NCBI RefSeq assembly: GCF_030345795.1
Contig: NZ_JAUALB010000001.1
Coordinates: 3,154,001-3,218,000 of the forward strand
Length of the DNA: 64,000 nt
Direction of reading: 5' to 3'
DNA from: Micromonospora sp. WMMA1363
GTDB lineage: Bacteria > Actinomycetota > Actinomycetes > Mycobacteriales > Micromonosporaceae
Below the pieces are notes generated by a model. The model searched no databases, was not told where the DNA came from, and worked only from the letters and a program-made list of their open reading frames with translations. Made by a program: the position numbers and the translations under genes. Positions 41,109 through 49,785 of the stretch are shown piece after piece. The first letter of the stretch is position 1, and each line of letters begins with the position of its first letter.

Positions 41109-42464
41109 TCAGGCCGCCGGGCTGGCGGTGCGGACCATTTCGGCGATCCGCTCGGCCACCTGGCGCGCGATCGCCTCGGTCTCGGCCTCCACCATGACCC
41201 GAACCAACGGTTCGGTGCCGGAGGGACGCAACAGCACCCGGCCGCTGTCCCCCAACTCGGCCTCGGCTCGCTCGACCTCGGCCCGGACGGCGGGGGCCGC
41301 CGCGCCGACGGTGCGGTCGCCGACCGGCACGTTGATCAGGACCTGGGGCAGCCGGGTGACCACGCCGGCCAGTTCGGCCAGCGACTTCCCGGTGGCTGCC
41401 AGCCGCGACATCAGGTGCAGGCCGGTCAACACGCCGTCGCCCGTGGTGGCGTACGCCGGCATGACGATGTGCCCGCTCTGCTCGCCGCCCAGCGCCAGGC
41501 CGGAGGCGCGCAGCTCCTCCAGCACGTACCGGTCACCGACCTTGGTCTCGACCAGCCGAATGCCCTCGCGGGACATGGCCAGGCGCAGGCCGAGGTTACT
41601 CATCACGGTGGCGACCAGCGTGTCGCCGGTGAGCGTGCCGGCCTCCCGCATGGCCAGCGCGAGGATCGCCATCACCTGGTCGCCGTCGACCTCGTCGCCG
41701 TCGGCGGTCACCGCGACGCACCGGTCGGCATCCCCGTCGTGGGCGATGCCCAGGTGCGCGCCGTGCTCGACGACGGCCTGACGCAGCACCTCGATGTGGT
41801 TCGAGCCGCACTCGTCGTTGATGTTGAGGCCGTCGGGTTCGGCGTGGATCGCGATCACCTCGGCGCCGGCCTCCCGGTATGCCGCCGGCGCCACCTCGAC
41901 GGCCGCCCCGTTGGCGCAGTCCACCACGACCTTGATGCCGTCGAGGCGGTGCGGGATCGTGCCGACCAGGTGTTGCACATAGTGATCGGCGCCGTCCAGC
42001 AGGTCGTGGACCCGGCCCACCCCCGCGCCGACGGGGCGCTTCCAGGCGGTGGTCGCGTTCGCCTCGACGGCTGCCTCGATCTTCAGCTCGATCTCGTCCG
42101 GCAGCTTGTGCCCGCCGGCGGCGAAGAGCTTGATGCCGTTGTCCGGCATCGGGTTGTGCGACGCGGAGAGCATCACACCGAGATCCGCCTTGGCCTCGGC
42201 CGTGAGGAACGCCACCGCCGGGGTCGGCAGGACCCCGACGCGGACGACGTTCGCCCCGGCGCTGGTGAGCCCCGCCACCACCGCGGCCTCCAGCATCTCG
42301 CCACTGGCCCGGGTGTCCCGGCCGACGACGGCCAGCGGGGGATGGCTTCGGTCCGCCTCGGCGAGGGTGTGCGCGGCCGCGACCGCGACCGCGAGCGCCA
42401 ACTCGGGCGTGAGATCCGCGTTCGCCCGCCCGCGTACGCCGTCCGTGCCGAACAACCGGCCCAT
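41109..42464 (-). CDS. glmM: Phosphoglucosamine mutase
   Basis: 451 residues from the ATG at 42464 ([15 protein letters not shown]); an alternative start lies three codons upstream. The phosphoserine loop is [17 protein letters not shown], the metal loop is [11 protein letters not shown], and the phosphate-binding end is [17 protein letters not shown]. It converts glucosamine-6-phosphate to glucosamine-1-phosphate. Downstream of rpsI on the same strand, separated by a terminator-like hairpin, an order conserved in actinobacteria. Confidence 0.96.
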   Translation of the reverse strand: MGRLFGTDGVRGRANADLTPELALAVAVAAAHTLAEADRSHPPLAVVGRDTRASGEMLEAAVVAGLTSAGANVVRVGVLPTPAVAFLTAEAKADLGVMLSASHNPMPDNGIKLFAAGGHKLPDEIELKIEAAVEANATTAWKRPVGAGVGRVHDLLDGADHYVQHLVGTIPHRLDGIKVVVDCANGAAVEVAPAAYREAGAEVIAIHAEPDGLNINDECGSNHIEVLRQAVVEHGAHLGIAHDGDADRCVAVTADGDEVDGDQVMAILALAMREAGTLTGDTLVATVMSNLGLRLAMSREGIRLVETKVGDRYVLEELRASGLALGGEQSGHIVMPAYATTGDGVLTGLHLMSRLAATGKSLAELAGVVTRLPQVLINVPVGDRTVGAAAPAVRAEVERAEAELGDSGRVLLRPSGTEPLVRVMVEAETEAIARQVAERIAEMVRTASPAA

Positions 42465-42548
42465 ACCCGCCAACCTCCGATGGAACTGCCGATGATGGGA
42501 AAGCAGACTGCCGATGGGGGAACAGACTGCCGATGGGGAAAGCGGAAC

Positions 42549-42586
42549 GGCCGGGCCACCCCCGTCGTGTGGGAGGTGGTCCGGCC
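42549..42586 (-). terminator. Terminator hairpin after rpsI
   Basis: GGCCGGGCCACC (42549-42560) pairs with GGTGGTCCGGCC (42575-42586), 12 bp with one G-U pair and a 14-nt loop, 36 bp past the rpsI stop. Between it and glmM, at about 42489-42546, are three imperfect copies of ACTGCCGATG-containing ~20-bp units. Confidence 0.75.
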
Positions 42587-42621
42587 GTCCGTCAGAAGTA
42601 CAACGTGCAGCTGATGATCGA

Positions 42622-43086
42622 TCAGCGCTTCGAGTACTGGGGAGCCTTACGGGCCTTCTTGAGGCCGTACTTCTTGCTCTCCTTGACCCGCGCGTCCCGG
42701 GTCAGGAAGCCGGCCTTCTTCAGCGACGGGCGGTCGTCCGGCTCGCTGACGATCAGCGCACGGGCGATCGCCAGCCGGAGCGCGCCGGCCTGGCCGGTGG
42801 TGCCGCCACCCCGCAGGTTCGCGATGACGTCGAACGTCTCCGCCTTCTCGGCGGTGACCAGCGGGTCCTTGATGAGCTGCTGGTGCACCTTGCTCGGGAA
42901 GTAGGCCTCGAGGTCCCGACCGTTGCAGGTGATCTTGCCGGAGCCGGGCACGATGCGGACCCGGACGATGGCCTCCTTGCGACGGCCCACGGTCTGGATC
43001 GGCCGGTCACCACGGGGCGCGCGGGCGACGGGCGCCGGCGCCTCGGTGGCCTCGGGGGCGACCTCGGTGGCGGTGATGTCGGTCAT
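42622..43086 (-). CDS. rpsI: 30S ribosomal protein S9
   Basis: 154 residues from the ATG at 43086. A 34-residue acidic Ala/Glu-rich N-terminal extension, normal in actinobacteria, precedes [34 protein letters not shown]. The C-terminus [25 protein letters not shown] is the S9 tail that reaches the P site. Directly follows rplM (20-bp gap). Confidence 0.97.
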   Translation of the reverse strand: MTDITATEVAPEATEAPAPVARAPRGDRPIQTVGRRKEAIVRVRIVPGSGKITCNGRDLEAYFPSKVHQQLIKDPLVTAEKAETFDVIANLRGGGTTGQAGALRLAIARALIVSEPDDRPSLKKAGFLTRDARVKESKKYGLKKARKAPQYSKR

Positions 43087-43106
43087 GCTGATTCCTTCGC
43101 CCGCGC

Positions 43107-43550
43107 TCACTGCGCGATCTGCTTGATCTCGAACGGCACCGGCGACTGCGCGCCGTGCGGGTGCTCGGCACCGGCGTAGACCTTCAGCTTCTTGATGAGC
43201 TTACGGCCGAGCTTGTTGTGCGGAAGCATCCCCTTGACAGCCAGCTCGATGGCCCGCTCGGGGCGCTTGGTCAGCAGCTCGTCGTAGCCGACCTGCTTGA
43301 GACCACCCGGGTAGCCGGAGTGGCGGTAGGCGATCTTCTGCTGCCGCTTGTTGCCGGTCAGCGCCACCTTGCCCGCGTTCACGATGACGACGAAGTCGCC
43401 CGTGTCGACGTGCGGCGCGAAAGTCGGCTTGTGCTTGCCGCGCAGCAGCGTGGCGGCGTGGGTGGCCAGGCGGCCCAGCACGACATCAGAGGCGTCGATG
43501 ACGTGCCACTGACGCTCGATCTCACCCGGCTTCGGGCTGTACGTACGCAC
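43107..43550 (-). CDS. rplM: 50S ribosomal protein L13
   Basis: 147 residues from the GTG at 43550, giving [44 protein letters not shown], the usual N-terminus; the longer open frame upstream is not coding. [31 protein letters not shown] is the L13 signature. First gene of the rplM-rpsI operon. Confidence 0.97.
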   Translation of the reverse strand: MRTYSPKPGEIERQWHVIDASDVVLGRLATHAATLLRGKHKPTFAPHVDTGDFVVIVNAGKVALTGNKRQQKIAYRHSGYPGGLKQVGYDELLTKRPERAIELAVKGMLPHNKLGRKLIKKLKVYAGAEHPHGAQSPVPFEIKQIAQ

Positions 43551-43681
43551 AGGTCTACCTTGTCTCGTCGTCGGTCTGGGGTCGCGCGCCGGGTGACCAT
43601 GGTTCCAGGCCGGACCAGCACGCACGAACGACCAAGCGTACCTCAGGCGGCACGCCCCTAGATGTCGCACAACAGCAGGTA

Positions 43682-43711
43682 ACGATACCCAACACCGCGT
43701 CGGACGGTCAA
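43682..43711 (-). promoter_or_regulatory. rplM-rpsI promoter
   Basis: On the minus strand TTGACC (43706-43711) and TATCGT (43682-43687) are separated by 18 bp, matching a housekeeping sigma promoter about 130 bp before the rplM start. The -35 box abuts the T-run of the narK terminator. Confidence 0.65.
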
Positions 43712-43713
43712 AA

Positions 43714-43743
43714 CGGGGGTCCGGCACGCACGCCGGACCCCCG
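43714..43743 (-). terminator. Rho-independent terminator of narK
   Basis: CGGGGGTCCGGC pairs with GCCGGACCCCCG (12 bp, 6-nt loop), followed on the minus strand by TTTTGACC. One of the few hairpins in the window with a T-run. Confidence 0.85.
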
Positions 43744-43758
43744 CTCGGATGGCCGGGC

Positions 43759-45129
43759 TCACACCCGGGCCCGGGCCATCCGTGCTCCGGGGCGCAGGTA
43801 CGCGGCCCAGGTCACCACGAGCATCACCAGGAAGAACCCGACATAGAACCGCAGGGCCGGCTGAATGTTCCCATGGACCGACTTCGCCCAGGCGTAGCAG
43901 ATCGGCACCAGAAAGCCACCGAAGGCACCGACCGACGAGATGATTCCCAGCGCACCGGCGGCCTGGCGGCGCATCTCGCGCATGATCTGCGGCGAACCGC
44001 CCAGGTCTTCCCCCTTGACCTGGAAGATCCTCGAGATCATCCGATAGGTCGACCCGTTGCCGATCCCGGTGGCGACGAAAAGCAGCATGAACGCCACGAA
44101 GAACACGGTGAGGTTGCGCTCCTGTGCCGAAAAGAGGGCCGCGTAGGCACCGCCGGCCATCAGCACGAAGCTCAGCACCGTGATTCGGGCGCCGCCGACG
44201 ACGTCGGAGAGCCGGCCGCCGAGCGGCCGGAAGATCGAGCCCACTCCAGCGCCGAGGAACGCCCAGGACAGTGCGATGTCCGAGCGGTCGAAGACCGAGC
44301 TGAGCAGCGTCGGGAAAGCCGCCGAGTAGCCGATGAACGAGCCGAAGGTGCCGATGTACAGGAACGACATGATCCAGGTGTCCCGGTGTCGCAGCGCGGA
44401 CCACACCGGTCCCGTGTCGGCCTTGGCCTCGGCCAGATTGTCCATGAACAAGAAGGCGCAGACCGCGGCGATCACTGCCAGCGGGACGTACATCAGGCCG
44501 GCTCGGGCCAGCGCGAGGCCGCCGCCGAGCACGATCACCTGGGGCACCACGAACTGCACGACGGCGACACCGATGTTGCCGCCGGCCGCGTTCAGCCCGA
44601 GCGCCCAGCCCTTCTCGCGTTCGGGATAGAAGAAGGAGATGTTCGCCATGCTGGAGGCGAAGTTCCCACCGCCGAAACCGGCCGTGGCGGCGATCAGCAA
44701 CAACGGCAGATAGCCGATCTCGGGGTGCTGCACCGCCCAGGACAGCCCGGCGCTCGGGATGATCAGCAACAGGGCGGACACCGTGGTCCAGTTCCGCCCG
44801 CCGAAGACCGGCACCGCGAAGGTGTACGGCAGCCGCAGCAGCGCGCCGACGCCGCTGGGCACGGCGGTCAGCCAGAGCGCCTGGCCGGTGGTCAGCGTCC
44901 ACCCGACGTCGTCCAGCCGGACGACGACGATGCTCCAGAGCAGCCAGACCGAGAAGCCGATGTGCTCGGCGAAGATCGAGTAGATGAGGTTGCGCCGGGC
45001 GATGCGGCGACCGGTGGTCCGCCAGAAACGGCCGTCCTCCGGGTCCCAGTGCCCGATCCACCGGCCCGGCCGGCGTTGCAGGTCGATCTTGTCCGCTGTC
45101 GTGGCGGGCACGCTTGGCGTGGTCGTCAT
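43759..45129 (-). CDS. narK: Nitrate/nitrite MFS transporter
   Basis: 456 residues from the ATG at 45129. Twelve membrane segments can be traced. The nitrate signatures are [43 protein letters not shown] and a second, weaker copy in [19 protein letters not shown]. Actinobacterial NarK/NasA-type proteins take up nitrate or exchange nitrate and nitrite. A candidate GlnR box lies upstream at 45220-45257. Position beside the nitrate reductase genes supports uptake for assimilation. Confidence 0.93.
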   Translation of the reverse strand: MTTTPSVPATTADKIDLQRRPGRWIGHWDPEDGRFWRTTGRRIARRNLIYSIFAEHIGFSVWLLWSIVVVRLDDVGWTLTTGQALWLTAVPSGVGALLRLPYTFAVPVFGGRNWTTVSALLLIIPSAGLSWAVQHPEIGYLPLLLIAATAGFGGGNFASSMANISFFYPEREKGWALGLNAAGGNIGVAVVQFVVPQVIVLGGGLALARAGLMYVPLAVIAAVCAFLFMDNLAEAKADTGPVWSALRHRDTWIMSFLYIGTFGSFIGYSAAFPTLLSSVFDRSDIALSWAFLGAGVGSIFRPLGGRLSDVVGGARITVLSFVLMAGGAYAALFSAQERNLTVFFVAFMLLFVATGIGNGSTYRMISRIFQVKGEDLGGSPQIMREMRRQAAGALGIISSVGAFGGFLVPICYAWAKSVHGNIQPALRFYVGFFLVMLVVTWAAYLRPGARMARARV

Positions 45130-45219
45130 CAGGCGCTCCTTCCGGCCGGGCCAGGTCGTGGCTCGCACGACCCTCCGACCGGTGTCGAGCGATCCCGGGC
45201 TGAAGGCTAGGCAGCCAGC

Positions 45220-45257
45220 GTTACCGGAGCGTTCGTCGACTGATTCGGGCGGGCAAC
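45220..45257 (-). promoter_or_regulatory. Candidate GlnR box before narK
   Basis: On the plus strand GTTAC-n6-GTTCG-n6-GATTC-n6-GCAAC, which is the reverse-complement arrangement of gTnAC-n6-GaAAC-n6-gTnAC-n6-GaAAC with three good and one poor half-site. It lies 91-128 bp before the narK start. The spacing rule is kept exactly. Confidence 0.4.
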
Positions 45258-45347
45258 GGTGATCGCACCGGCTTTTCGATCCGTCCGTGAGAGAGTGCTG
45301 TTCACAGCTCTCGCGGGACGCGCCTCACGGCACGCGCCGGATGCACA

Positions 45348-45710
45348 TCACAGCTCTTGCAGGATGCGCAGCGCCCGGCCGACCCGCTGCATGGTCTCCA
45401 CGTCGGCGACGTCCACGCATTCGGTGAACCACTTCCTCATCGGCGAGGAGAGCCGATCGGGCATCACCACCTGGGTACCCATCGGCACGGCGAGCGGCGA
45501 GTCTCGCAGCAACGCCGCCTCGGCCACCTCCGCCACGATCACGATCGGCACCGCCGTGGAGTTGTAGACGTCGGAGCTGACGACCAGCCCCAGCCGGTCC
45601 CGAGCGGCCTGGTCCATCCACGCCGACAGAGAGAGCGCCTCGCGCTTGGCGAACCGCCGGGCCTCCTCGATCGTCTCGTCTGAGAACGACAGGGTCACCT
45701 TGGCAGTCAT
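45348..45710 (-). CDS. Fused antitoxin (ribbon-helix-helix) and MazF/PemK-like toxin remnant
   Basis: 120 residues from the ATG at 45710. Residues 1-40 (MTAKVTLSFSDETIEEARRF... LSAWMDQAARD) are an RHH antitoxin N-terminus. Without a break, from about residue 43 on, LVVSSDVYNSTAVPIVIVAEV... VVMPDRLSSPMRKWFTECVDVADVETMQRVGRALRILQEL matches the distal two-thirds of a MazF/PemK toxin. The antitoxin's C-terminal toxin-binding part and the toxin's first strand and loop, which include part of the active site, are missing. This looks like an in-frame deletion fusing the two genes; the product is probably non-toxic but may bind the operator. Confidence 0.75.
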   Translation of the reverse strand: MTAKVTLSFSDETIEEARRFAKREALSLSAWMDQAARDRLGLVVSSDVYNSTAVPIVIVAEVAEAALLRDSPLAVPMGTQVVMPDRLSSPMRKWFTECVDVADVETMQRVGRALRILQEL

Positions 45711-45939
45711 GCGACTAGGTTGCCCCGTGGTGTGACCGATAGTCATCCATCGTGACGCAGGCCAACTGGCCACGTCGGGGCAATGGTGGATGGTGCGGAC
45801 GCCGAGCACGGCACCCCAGCTCGTCCTCCCCGGTTCTCATCCTCCCACGATCCAGAAATCCACCCACGATCCAGGAAGCATCTCCCGAAATTTGGGCCGC
45901 GCCGGCTGGTGCGCTGCCTCAGGGCGCTGTGAGCCGCTC

Positions 45940-45977
45940 TTGACAGGACCGAAACAAATGGGACCCGGACCGGAAAC
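45940..45977 (+). promoter_or_regulatory. Candidate GlnR box before the nitrate reductase gene
   Basis: TTGAC-n6-GAAAC-n6-GACCC-n6-GAAAC, following the actinobacterial GlnR consensus gTnAC-n6-GaAAC-n6-gTnAC-n6-GaAAC with two perfect GAAAC half-sites. It ends 24 bp before the ATG at 46002. GlnR activates nitrate assimilation genes under nitrogen limitation in actinomycetes. The rest of the 291-bp gap 45711-46001 shows nothing coding. Confidence 0.6.
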
Positions 45978-46001
45978 CCCCCGCCGGCACGCTTCTCGGG
46001 C

Positions 46002-48170
46002 ATGACAGACGGTGCACGACCCGCGACTGCACCGGGGCGGACACCCCGGGAGGCGGCAACGCACTGCCCGTACTGCGCCCTCCAGTGTGGGATGACGCTA
46101 CGCGAGGAGAACGGCCGGGTCGCGGTGTCTGCCCGGCAGTTTCCCACCAACCGGGGCGGCCTCTGCCAGAAGGGCTGGACCGCCGCCGACCTGCTCGACC
46201 ATCCGGAACGGCTCACCACGCCCCTGCTGCGAGACCCGGACAGCGGCGAGCTGCACCCGGCCAGCTGGGACACTGCCCTGGATCGGATCGTCGAGGAGAT
46301 CAGCACCGTCCAGTCAAGCCACGGCCGGGACGCGGTCGCCGTGTTCGGCGGCGGCGGCCTCACCAACGAAAAGGCATACGCGCTGGGCAAGTTCGCCCGG
46401 GTGGAGCTGCGCACCCGGCACATCGACTACAACGGCCGGTTCTGCATGTCCTCGGCGGCCGCCGCCGGGATGCGCGCCTTCGGCGTTGACCGAGGGCTGC
46501 CGTTCCCCCTGTCGGACCTGGGCGACGCCGACACCCTGCTGCTGGTCGGCGCGAACCCGGCCGAGACGATGCCCCCGCTGGTGCGCTGGCTGACCGAACA
46601 GCGCCAGCACGGCGGAAAGCTGATCGTGGTAGACCCCCGGGTCACCGCCACCGCTCGCCTGGCCGACCTGCACCTGCAACCGCTGCCGGGCACCGACCTG
46701 GCGGTGGCGAGCGCGCTGCTGCACATCGCACTGACCGAAGGCCTGATCGACAAGGAGTACATCGCCGCCCGTACCACCGGCTTCGAGGACGTCCGCCGGG
46801 CCGTGGCCGCCTGGTGGCCGGCCCGCACCGAGGCACTCTCCGGGGTACCGGTGGCGGACCTGGAGGCGACCGCGCGGGCACTCGGCACCGCCGGACGGGC
46901 GGTCATCCTCACCGCCCGCGGTGCCGAGCAACATGCCAAAGGCGCCGACACCGTCACCGGGTACGTCAACCTGGCGCTCGCCCTCGGCCTGCCGGGCCGC
47001 CCCGGATCCGGGTACGGCTGCCTGACCGGGCAGGGCAACGGGCAGGGCGGCCGGGAGCACGGACAGAAGGCCGACCAGCTCCCCGGCTACCGGCGCATCG
47101 ACGACCCCGCCGCCCGCGCGCACGTCGCCAAGGTCTGGGGTGTACCCGCCGCCGAGTTGCCCGGGCCCGGAAAGCCCGCGTACCGGCTGCTCGACTCGCT
47201 CGGCACCCGGAACGGGCCGAAGGTGCTGCTCGTCTTCGGTTCCAACCCGGTGGTCTCCGCGCCCCGGGCGGTCCGGGTCGAGGGCCGGTTGCGCGGTCTC
47301 GACCTGCTGGTGGTCGCCGATTTTCTGCTCTCCGAGACGGCAGCCCTCGCCGACGTGGTGCTGCCGACCGCCCAGTGGGCGGAGGAGGACGGCACCATGA
47401 CCAACCTGGAGGGCCGGGTGCTGCGCCGCCGCGCGCTGCGCGAACCGCCACCCGGCGTCCGGACCGACCTGGCGATCCTCGCCGCCCTCGGCGCCCGCCT
47501 GAGGAAACGGCAGGGAGCGGACCCACCACCGTCACCGGGCGCCGAGAAGGTCCCCTTCCTCGCACCCGAGGCAGTGGGGCCGCGGGCGGTGTTCGAGGAG
47601 CTGCGGCGGGCGTCGGCCGGTGGGATCGCCGACTACGCCGGGATCACCTGGGACCGGATCGACACGCACGACGGCGCGTACTGGCCCTGCCCGGACCCCG
47701 ACGGACCGGACACCCCCCGGCTGTTCGCCGAGCGCTTCCCCACCCCGGACGGGCGGGCCCGGTTCCACCCGGTCGAACACCGGCCCGCCGCCGAGGAGGT
47801 GTCCGCCGCGTACCCACTGCACTTCACCACCGGACGGGTCCTCGCCCAGTACCAGTCGGGCACCCAGACGCGGCGGGTGCCGGCGCTGCGCCAGGCTGCC
47901 CCGGAGGCCTTCGTCGAGCTGCACCCGGACCTGGCCAGCCGGCTCGGGATCGCCGACGGCGAACCGGTCCGGGTGGTCTCCCGCCGGGGTGAGATGGTCG
48001 CGCCGGCACGGCTCAGCCCGACGATCCGACCGGACACCGTCTTCGCGCCGTTCCACTGGGGCGGGGCCGCCCGGGCCAACTCGGTCACCAACGACGCCGT
48101 CGACCCGGTGTCCGGGATGCCGGAATTCAAGATCTGCGCAGTACGGGTGGAGAGGGTGGGGCGGGCGTGA
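46002..48170 (+). CDS. Assimilatory nitrate reductase catalytic subunit (molybdopterin oxidoreductase)
   Basis: 722 residues. The N-terminal [4Fe-4S] motif is HCPYCALQCGM... GGLCQKGWTA, the molybdenum-ligand cysteine is in YNGRFCMSSAAAAGMRAFG and the cofactor-binding C-terminal domain runs from PLHFTTGRVLAQYQSGTQTRR to VFAPFHWGGAARANSVTNDAVDPVSGMPEFKICAVRV. Length and lack of a signal peptide fit the cytoplasmic NasA/NarB-type enzyme reducing nitrate to nitrite. Its stop overlaps the start of the FAD protein (GTGA), so the two are coupled. Likely activated by GlnR through the box just upstream. Confidence 0.93.
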   Translation: MTDGARPATAPGRTPREAATHCPYCALQCGMTLREENGRVAVSARQFPTNRGGLCQKGWTAADLLDHPERLTTPLLRDPDSGELHPASWDTALDRIVEEISTVQSSHGRDAVAVFGGGGLTNEKAYALGKFARVELRTRHIDYNGRFCMSSAAAAGMRAFGVDRGLPFPLSDLGDADTLLLVGANPAETMPPLVRWLTEQRQHGGKLIVVDPRVTATARLADLHLQPLPGTDLAVASALLHIALTEGLIDKEYIAARTTGFEDVRRAVAAWWPARTEALSGVPVADLEATARALGTAGRAVILTARGAEQHAKGADTVTGYVNLALALGLPGRPGSGYGCLTGQGNGQGGREHGQKADQLPGYRRIDDPAARAHVAKVWGVPAAELPGPGKPAYRLLDSLGTRNGPKVLLVFGSNPVVSAPRAVRVEGRLRGLDLLVVADFLLSETAALADVVLPTAQWAEEDGTMTNLEGRVLRRRALREPPPGVRTDLAILAALGARLRKRQGADPPPSPGAEKVPFLAPEAVGPRAVFEELRRASAGGIADYAGITWDRIDTHDGAYWPCPDPDGPDTPRLFAERFPTPDGRARFHPVEHRPAAEEVSAAYPLHFTTGRVLAQYQSGTQTRRVPALRQAAPEAFVELHPDLASRLGIADGEPVRVVSRRGEMVAPARLSPTIRPDTVFAPFHWGGAARANSVTNDAVDPVSGMPEFKICAVRVERVGRA

Positions 48171-49606
48171 CCGAGCGGATCGTGATCGTGGGCAACGGGA
48201 TGGCCGGCGCCCGCCTCGCCAGCGAACTGCACACGCGCGGCGGCGACCACAAGGTCACCGTGCTCGGGGCGGAGCCGTACCCGGCGTACAACCGGATCAT
48301 GCTCTCCACGCTGCTGGCGGGGAAGATCGACGAGCCGGACGTGGAACTGGCCGAGGTCGCCGGGCAGGGCGTCGACCTGCGGACCGGGGTGACGGTGACA
48401 GCGATCGAACGGGCGGACCGCACGGTACGCACCGAGGACGGCGACCGGATCTCCTACCACCACCTGGTGCTCGCCACCGGCAGCCGTGCGGTGGTGCCGC
48501 CACTACCCGGGCTGGACGGTCCGGAACTGCCGCGGCGGGTCGCGCCGTTCCGCACCCTGGCCGACTGCCGCCGGATCCTCTCCATCGCCGGGAACGCGCG
48601 CCGGGTCCTGGTGCTCGGCGGTGGGCTGCTCGGCCTGGAGGCGGCCCGCGGGCTGGCCGCCCGCGGGCTCGACGTGGCGGTGGTGCACCCGGTGCCGCAC
48701 CTGATGGAGCGGCAACTCGACGCGGCGGGTGCCGCCGTGCTCGCGCGGACGCTCGCCGACCTCGGTGTGACCACCCATCTGGCAGTCCCCGCCACGGCGG
48801 TGAGCGCCGACCCGCACGGCATCCGCCTCGACCTGGCCGACGGGCGGTCGATCGACGCCGACCTGCTGGTCCTCGCCTGTGGGGTGCGGCCCGACACCGA
48901 GCTCGCCGGATCGGCCGGGTTGGCGGTCGAACGGGGCGTGCTCGTGGACGACCGGCTGCGGACCAGCGACCGGTGTATCTCGGCGATCGGCGACTGCGCC
49001 CAGCACGACGGCGTGCTGACCGGTCTGGTCGCACCGGCGTGGGCGCAGGCACGGGTGGTGGCGCAGGTCCTCACCGGCGAGGAACCGCTGGCCCGCTACC
49101 GGCCGAAGCCGGTGGTGACCCGGCTCAAGGCGGCCGGTATCGACCTGGCCGCGATGGGCGACCCCGACGGCGACGGACCCGGCGAGGAGCTGACCTTCAC
49201 CGACCCCGCCCGAGGCACGTACGCCCGGCTGCGCATCCACGACGAGCGGCTGACCGCCGCGGTCCTGCTCGGCGACAACCCGGCAGTCGGCACGGTCATC
49301 CAACTCTTCGACCGGGGCCAGCAGGTCCCCATCGACCGACGCTCCCTGCTGCTCGGCCGGGCGCTCGGCGCGGCCCCCGCCGAGCCGGCCGCGACGCCGG
49401 CGCTGATGCCGGACGCGGCAACGGTCTGCCGGTGCAACAACGTCAGCAAGGGGGCGCTCGTGAGCTGTTGGCGCTCCGGGGCCCGGACGGTCGACGCCGC
49501 GGTGGCGGCGACCCGGGCCGGTACGGGCTGCGGCGACTGCCGGGACGCGGTCGCCGGAATCGTCGGGTGGCTGTCCGGCGTGGACTCGGTGGAGGTGGCG
49601 CAATGA
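48167..49606 (+). CDS. FAD-dependent NAD(P)H oxidoreductase with C-terminal [2Fe-2S] domain (nitrate reductase electron transfer)
   Basis: 479 residues from the overlapping GTG. The FAD motif is IVIVGNGMAGARLASEL, the NAD(P)H motif VLVLGGGLLGLEAARGLAARG. The C-terminal ~60 residues form a BFD-like [2Fe-2S] domain with Cys in TVCRCNNVS and GTGCGDC. This is essentially the N-terminal half of NirB as a separate protein, known as the electron-donor subunit of some assimilatory nitrate reductases. It should pass electrons from NAD(P)H to the upstream molybdoenzyme. Four-base start overlap with that gene supports a complex. Confidence 0.9.
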   Translation: MTERIVIVGNGMAGARLASELHTRGGDHKVTVLGAEPYPAYNRIMLSTLLAGKIDEPDVELAEVAGQGVDLRTGVTVTAIERADRTVRTEDGDRISYHHLVLATGSRAVVPPLPGLDGPELPRRVAPFRTLADCRRILSIAGNARRVLVLGGGLLGLEAARGLAARGLDVAVVHPVPHLMERQLDAAGAAVLARTLADLGVTTHLAVPATAVSADPHGIRLDLADGRSIDADLLVLACGVRPDTELAGSAGLAVERGVLVDDRLRTSDRCISAIGDCAQHDGVLTGLVAPAWAQARVVAQVLTGEEPLARYRPKPVVTRLKAAGIDLAAMGDPDGDGPGEELTFTDPARGTYARLRIHDERLTAAVLLGDNPAVGTVIQLFDRGQQVPIDRRSLLLGRALGAAPAEPAATPALMPDAATVCRCNNVSKGALVSCWRSGARTVDAAVAATRAGTGCGDCRDAVAGIVGWLSGVDSVEVAQ

Positions 49607-49785
49607 GCGAGCGCAGCGAGAACAGCAGCAGGCTCGGTGCGAGGTCGGCGCACGACGGCGCTGCTCACGCGGGCCCGTCACCGGCGCGCCGAAGATCACC
49701 GGTCCCCGGCCGAGGTCCCATCGGCGCTACCGCCGGCCACGCGGCCGGGGCGCGGACCGTTCGGCGAGGCGGAGCGCCGTCGTGA
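49603..49785 (+). CDS. Possible 60-codon coupling ORF between the FAD protein and nirB
   Basis: An ATG at 49603 overlaps the stop of the FAD protein (ATGA), and its own TGA (49783-49785) overlaps the GTG of nirB (GTGA). The product (MSERSENSSRLGARSA...) is Ser/Arg/Ala-rich with no recognisable domain. The first part resembles the AGCGAGCGCAGCGAG-type intergenic repeat of Micromonosporaceae. It may simply keep ribosomes moving through the 175-bp gap rather than make a functional protein. Confidence 0.35.
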   Translation: MSERSENSSRLGARSAHDGAAHAGPSPARRRSPVPGRGPIGATAGHAAGARTVRRGGAPS

